The position numbers were made by a program, and so were the translations under genes. The notes beneath the pieces are model-generated. The model did not search any database. It was not told where the DNA came from and saw only the letters and a list, made by a program, of their open reading frames with translations. A stretch of 64,000 bases of DNA from Bog-473 sp963726135 (GTDB taxonomy: Bacteria > Actinomycetota > Acidimicrobiia > Acidimicrobiales > RAAP-2): contig CAVSBE010000008.1 of NCBI GenBank assembly GCA_963726135.1, forward strand, positions 1,302,001-1,366,000, given 5' to 3'. Shown piece after piece: positions 61,830 through 64,000 of the stretch; the stretch's first letter is position 1, and each line of letters begins with the position of its first letter.

Positions 61830-62342
61830 TCAGTCCGCCTCAGTGGCGACGAAGAGCGATTTGAACATCTCACTCATTTCAGGCAGCTGATAGTGGGCCT
61901 GAAGGCCGCTCGGGTTGGGTAGGAGCCAAAGAAGGGCGCCGCCGAGGAGTTCGGGTTGGAGACCGATTAACGCTTCCGGCCTACGAAAAGCCGTCCGGTA
62001 CGCCTGCAGCCCGAGCACCGCGACGCAGCGGGGCCGCAACATCGCCACCTTGGCCTCGAGCTGCGTTGCGCCTGCACGCAGTTCGGCGACACTGAGCTCG
62101 CTGGCGGCGGCTGTCACCCGCCCCACCAGGTTCGTGATGCCTATACCGAGCCCGGGCAGCGCGTGCTGCTCGGCGGGTAAGAGAACGGACTCGGTGAATC
62201 CACCGGCATAGAGCAACTTCCAGAATCGGTTCCCCGGCCGGGCGAAATGCAGGCCGAGATCACCCGAGAGCGTCCCGGGATTGATCCCGCAGAAGAGCAC
62301 GCGCAGATCCGGACCGGCCAGATCGGCAATAGCCTGCTCCAT
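61830..62342 (-). CDS. mug: Mismatch-specific uracil/thymine-DNA glycosylase Mug
   Basis: A 170-residue glycosylase of the Mug/TDG family. Motif 1 is VLFCGINPGTLSGDLGLHFA with the catalytic Asn, then PGNRFWKLLYAGGF. LGIGITNLVGRVTAAASEL is central, and motif 2 is LPNPSGLQAHYQLPEM. It removes U or T from G mismatches or alkylated bases. The gene is complete and starts at an ATG. Its presence in the island may be an accessory repair function. Confidence 0.92.
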   Translation of the reverse strand: MEQAIADLAGPDLRVLFCGINPGTLSGDLGLHFARPGNRFWKLLYAGGFTESVLLPAEQHALPGLGIGITNLVGRVTAAASELSVAELRAGATQLEAKVAMLRPRCVAVLGLQAYRTAFRRPEALIGLQPELLGGALLWLLPNPSGLQAHYQLPEMSEMFKSLFVATEAD

Positions 62343-62802
62343 GTAGCGACAACCTACGCTCCAGCCGAGGCCCTACTGGGTAAAGATCTGCCGAAGGCGA
62401 ACACCCTCGACTCATCGGTCCATCTGGACCGATACGGCACTGCCCTCAGGCTGTCGATCTGCCCCACCGTTCCGGCGAACGGGGGCATGCACCGGGGGCG
62501 GGAGCCGAAATGGGACAATTGGCAAGTGGCATGGAGCAAAACCCGGATCCATAGAGGTTTTACGACCGCTCGGGCATGCCAGCTTCCGGCCGACCTAGCG
62601 TCATTGAGACGGGGTCCCGTAAGCCGAAGTGTCCCGGCGCTCGGGTCACCCCCTGTCCAGTTGGATCGGCGCTGCCGACTGACTGAGGTTGGTCGTTCCT
62701 AGAGAGGTATGTCATAGGTATGGACACCGTCGGGCTATTCCGACTGCTCGACCGACTTTGTTCAGAACGTTCAGGCGGGATTTCTAGCTGCGGATTTCGC
62801 TT
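62343..62802. other. Long spacer without a recognised gene
   Basis: About 460 bases between mug and the DUF2142-like gene. It contains the inverted hairpin repeat at 62461-62486 and short frames with no motif. It probably holds the promoter of the DUF2142-like gene (the AT-richer part near 62700-62800), but no promoter can be named. Confidence 0.5.
62461..62486 (-). repeat. Dispersed hairpin repeat, copy d (inverted)
   Basis: On the minus strand it reads GCCCCCG, TTCGCCGGAACG, GTGGGGC: the same stem-core-stem arrangement as copies a and b with one core change. Confidence 0.55.
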
Positions 62803-64000
62803 GTGACCATCATTGACGTCGTCAATGAACCAACATGCCACAGGAACGGACGCCCCACCAATTGGTTCCCCTTCATCACACTGTGCGGCATTATCGTCGT
62901 GTTCGTCTTCCTTGAATTGATAATCGCCATCAAGACACCGGCTTACGAATCAGCAGACGAACCGGGGCACGTCCAGAACGTCGAAACACTTGTATCCGGC
63001 CACTGGTATGGCCTGAATGCTCCCTGTCAGTTGAACCCCCGGCTCGGGTTGCTGGAGTGCTCGGGGAATGAAGCCCAACAGGCGCCCCTCTACTACCTTC
63101 TCTTCGCGGGCTGGCAGAAGGTCGCTGGCCAGCCCGCGCTCCCCCCGTTCAACCAACGCCACGTGACGGTCAACCCAGCCTTTTTTGTCGGCACGTCGGG
63201 AATCTTCCTCCATCACAGTGATGCTGACTTGCGATTCCTTCTGTGGCTACGAATTCCCAATATCGCTTTTGGCGTCATCACCATTCTCATCGCATTCTCT
63301 GCCATCCGTCTCACCACTGCAGACCCGTGGACCCCAGTGGTAGGAGCATCGTTTATTGCATTCGAGCCTCGCATGATGTTCCTCTGGCCGTTCGTCACGA
63401 ACGACAATTTGGTGAACCTCCTGGGGGCGTTATTTGCGTACGTCGCCGTTCGGTATGCGTTGGCGCCAAATCGGTGGGGTATGGCCGCGCTCGGATCAGT
63501 ATTCGGTCTGTTGGTTGTAACGAAGTTGTCAACTCTGCCGATTGGGCTGGTCCTGATCGTGTTGGCCTTCATGGTGCCAGGATGGAAGCAGCGGACCGGG
63601 TTTCTTGGCATTGGAGTGCTTACGACGCTCATCGGCAGCGGCTGGTATCTCATTCAGAATGCAGTCCGATACGGCGACGCCTGAGCACTTCACGCCACGA
63701 CGCACTATCAGGCTATGATCGGTGGTCTCGGCCAGCCTGACCGCCTTTCCGATCCACTGAGATTCGTGTTCATTCAGGTGCCGCAGCGGACCGTACAAAC
63801 CTTCTGGTACGTGTCGGGTTGGAATCAGTTTCATTGGCCGTGGCCTGTCACCACTCTCTTCACCATTGTGCTGTTCTGTGCATTGCTCGGGTTGATCGGT
63901 GGAAGGACGGACAACAGGATGCTTGTGACACTCGGGGTCATCTCCGTAGCGGCATTTCTGTGTATATGGACAGTAGCGATTGAGACGTATTACCAAGCAC
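62803..64000 (+). pseudogene. DUF2142-like membrane protein with in-frame TGA; runs off the window
   Basis: From a GTG at 62803 the frame gives 293 residues with many membrane segments (FITLCGIIVVFVFLELIIAI, SADEPGHVQNVE, VNLLGALFAYVAVRYALA). A TGA at 63682 then interrupts it just after NAVRYGDA. The same frame continues open to the end of the window with ALHATTHYQAMIGG, FWYVSGWNQFHWPWP and LLGLIGGRTDNRMLVTLGVI, which match the C-terminal part of the gene at 1018-2400. So the gene is interrupted by a single stop and is otherwise intact. It may be a recent nonsense mutation or a base error. The product would act in surface-polysaccharide work, as inferred for this family. Confidence 0.75.

Noticed and set aside
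61719..61922. 67-codon plus-strand frame overlapping the mug 3' end
   Set aside because: It overlaps the conserved C-terminus of mug on the other strand and has no recognisable content.
54802..62486. Integron attC sites for the hairpin repeats
   Set aside because: The RYYYAAC/GTTRRRY core sites are not found, gene strands are mixed and no integron integrase is visible.
63682..63684. Selenocysteine or readthrough at the in-frame TGA
   Set aside because: The paralog has an ordinary residue there, the family is not redox-active, and no SECIS-like hairpin is evident directly after the codon.

Overview
The window is about 64 kb of high-GC DNA from an actinobacterium, most probably of the class Acidimicrobiia or a near relative. 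The evidence is an Lsr2-type nucleoid protein, F420-type luciferase-like oxidoreductases, a mycothiol-dependent-isomerase-type domain, a group II truncated globin, many GTG starts with 4-bp stop/start overlaps, and a secreted protein with six GYWEVASDGG-type repeats. No ribosomal or other marker gene is present, so the placement is an inference.

Layout. 1-2.4 kb: the end of a GH3 beta-glucosidase and a badly frameshifted DUF2142-like membrane protein gene. 2.7-9.3 kb: a fatty acid desaturase, a ClC-type chloride channel gene broken by two insertions, a phytanoyl-CoA dioxygenase-like enzyme, a zinc alcohol dehydrogenase and small barrel or START-type proteins. 9.4-14.4 kb: a secreted glycosidase-like protein, then a GT2-GtrA fusion coupled to a PIG-V-like mannosyltransferase. 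15.3-25.1 kb: a CSLREA/beta-helix adhesin-like protein, a TauD dioxygenase, an amidohydrolase, an HtrA protease with an ITPPEA repeat, a DUF2510 membrane protein, an unusual Lsr2 and a DinB-like protein.

25.1-32.0 kb is a compact type IV pilus locus: pilB, pilC, one prepilin gene, pilT (frameshifted as given) with a coupled DUF429 gene, and a convergent prepilin peptidase gene. A structured leader of about 430 nt precedes pilB. The prepilin gene has its own probable promoter, a leader palindrome and a strong terminator. 32.7-40.7 kb: P450-TetR-LLM operon with a palindrome at its promoter, a two-component system, a UbiB/ABC1 kinase, a lipoprotein and an acetyltransferase. 40.85-44.4 kb: a tight run of a beta-class DNA methyltransferase with an extra C-terminal domain, two unrecognised genes and a GNAT acetyltransferase; this is the best candidate here for an undescribed modification or defence module. 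44.5-50.9 kb: enoyl-CoA hydratase/isomerase paralogs, a second LLM enzyme, an aldo/keto reductase, a two-domain VOC protein, a nonapeptide-repeat protein coupled to an RDD membrane protein, and a truncated globin.

A tRNA-Gly(UCC) at 50.87 kb marks a change. From there to the right end the DNA is visibly less GC-rich, gene strands are mixed, spacers are longer and the genes are small and unrelated: phosphoesterase, lone cNMP domain, VOC, DUF218, HAD, HD, methyltransferase and Mug glycosylase. Four copies of a short hairpin repeat are scattered in it. At its centre a GntR regulator lies between two paralogous membrane-anchored beta-propeller-like genes. The segment reads as a genomic island, although no integrase or transposase is visible. 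The window ends in a second DUF2142-like gene, a paralog of the left one in opposite orientation, interrupted by a single in-frame TGA. Four genes carry reading-frame lesions (DUF2142 twice, ClC, pilT). True decay and sequencing or assembly error cannot be separated from the sequence alone.
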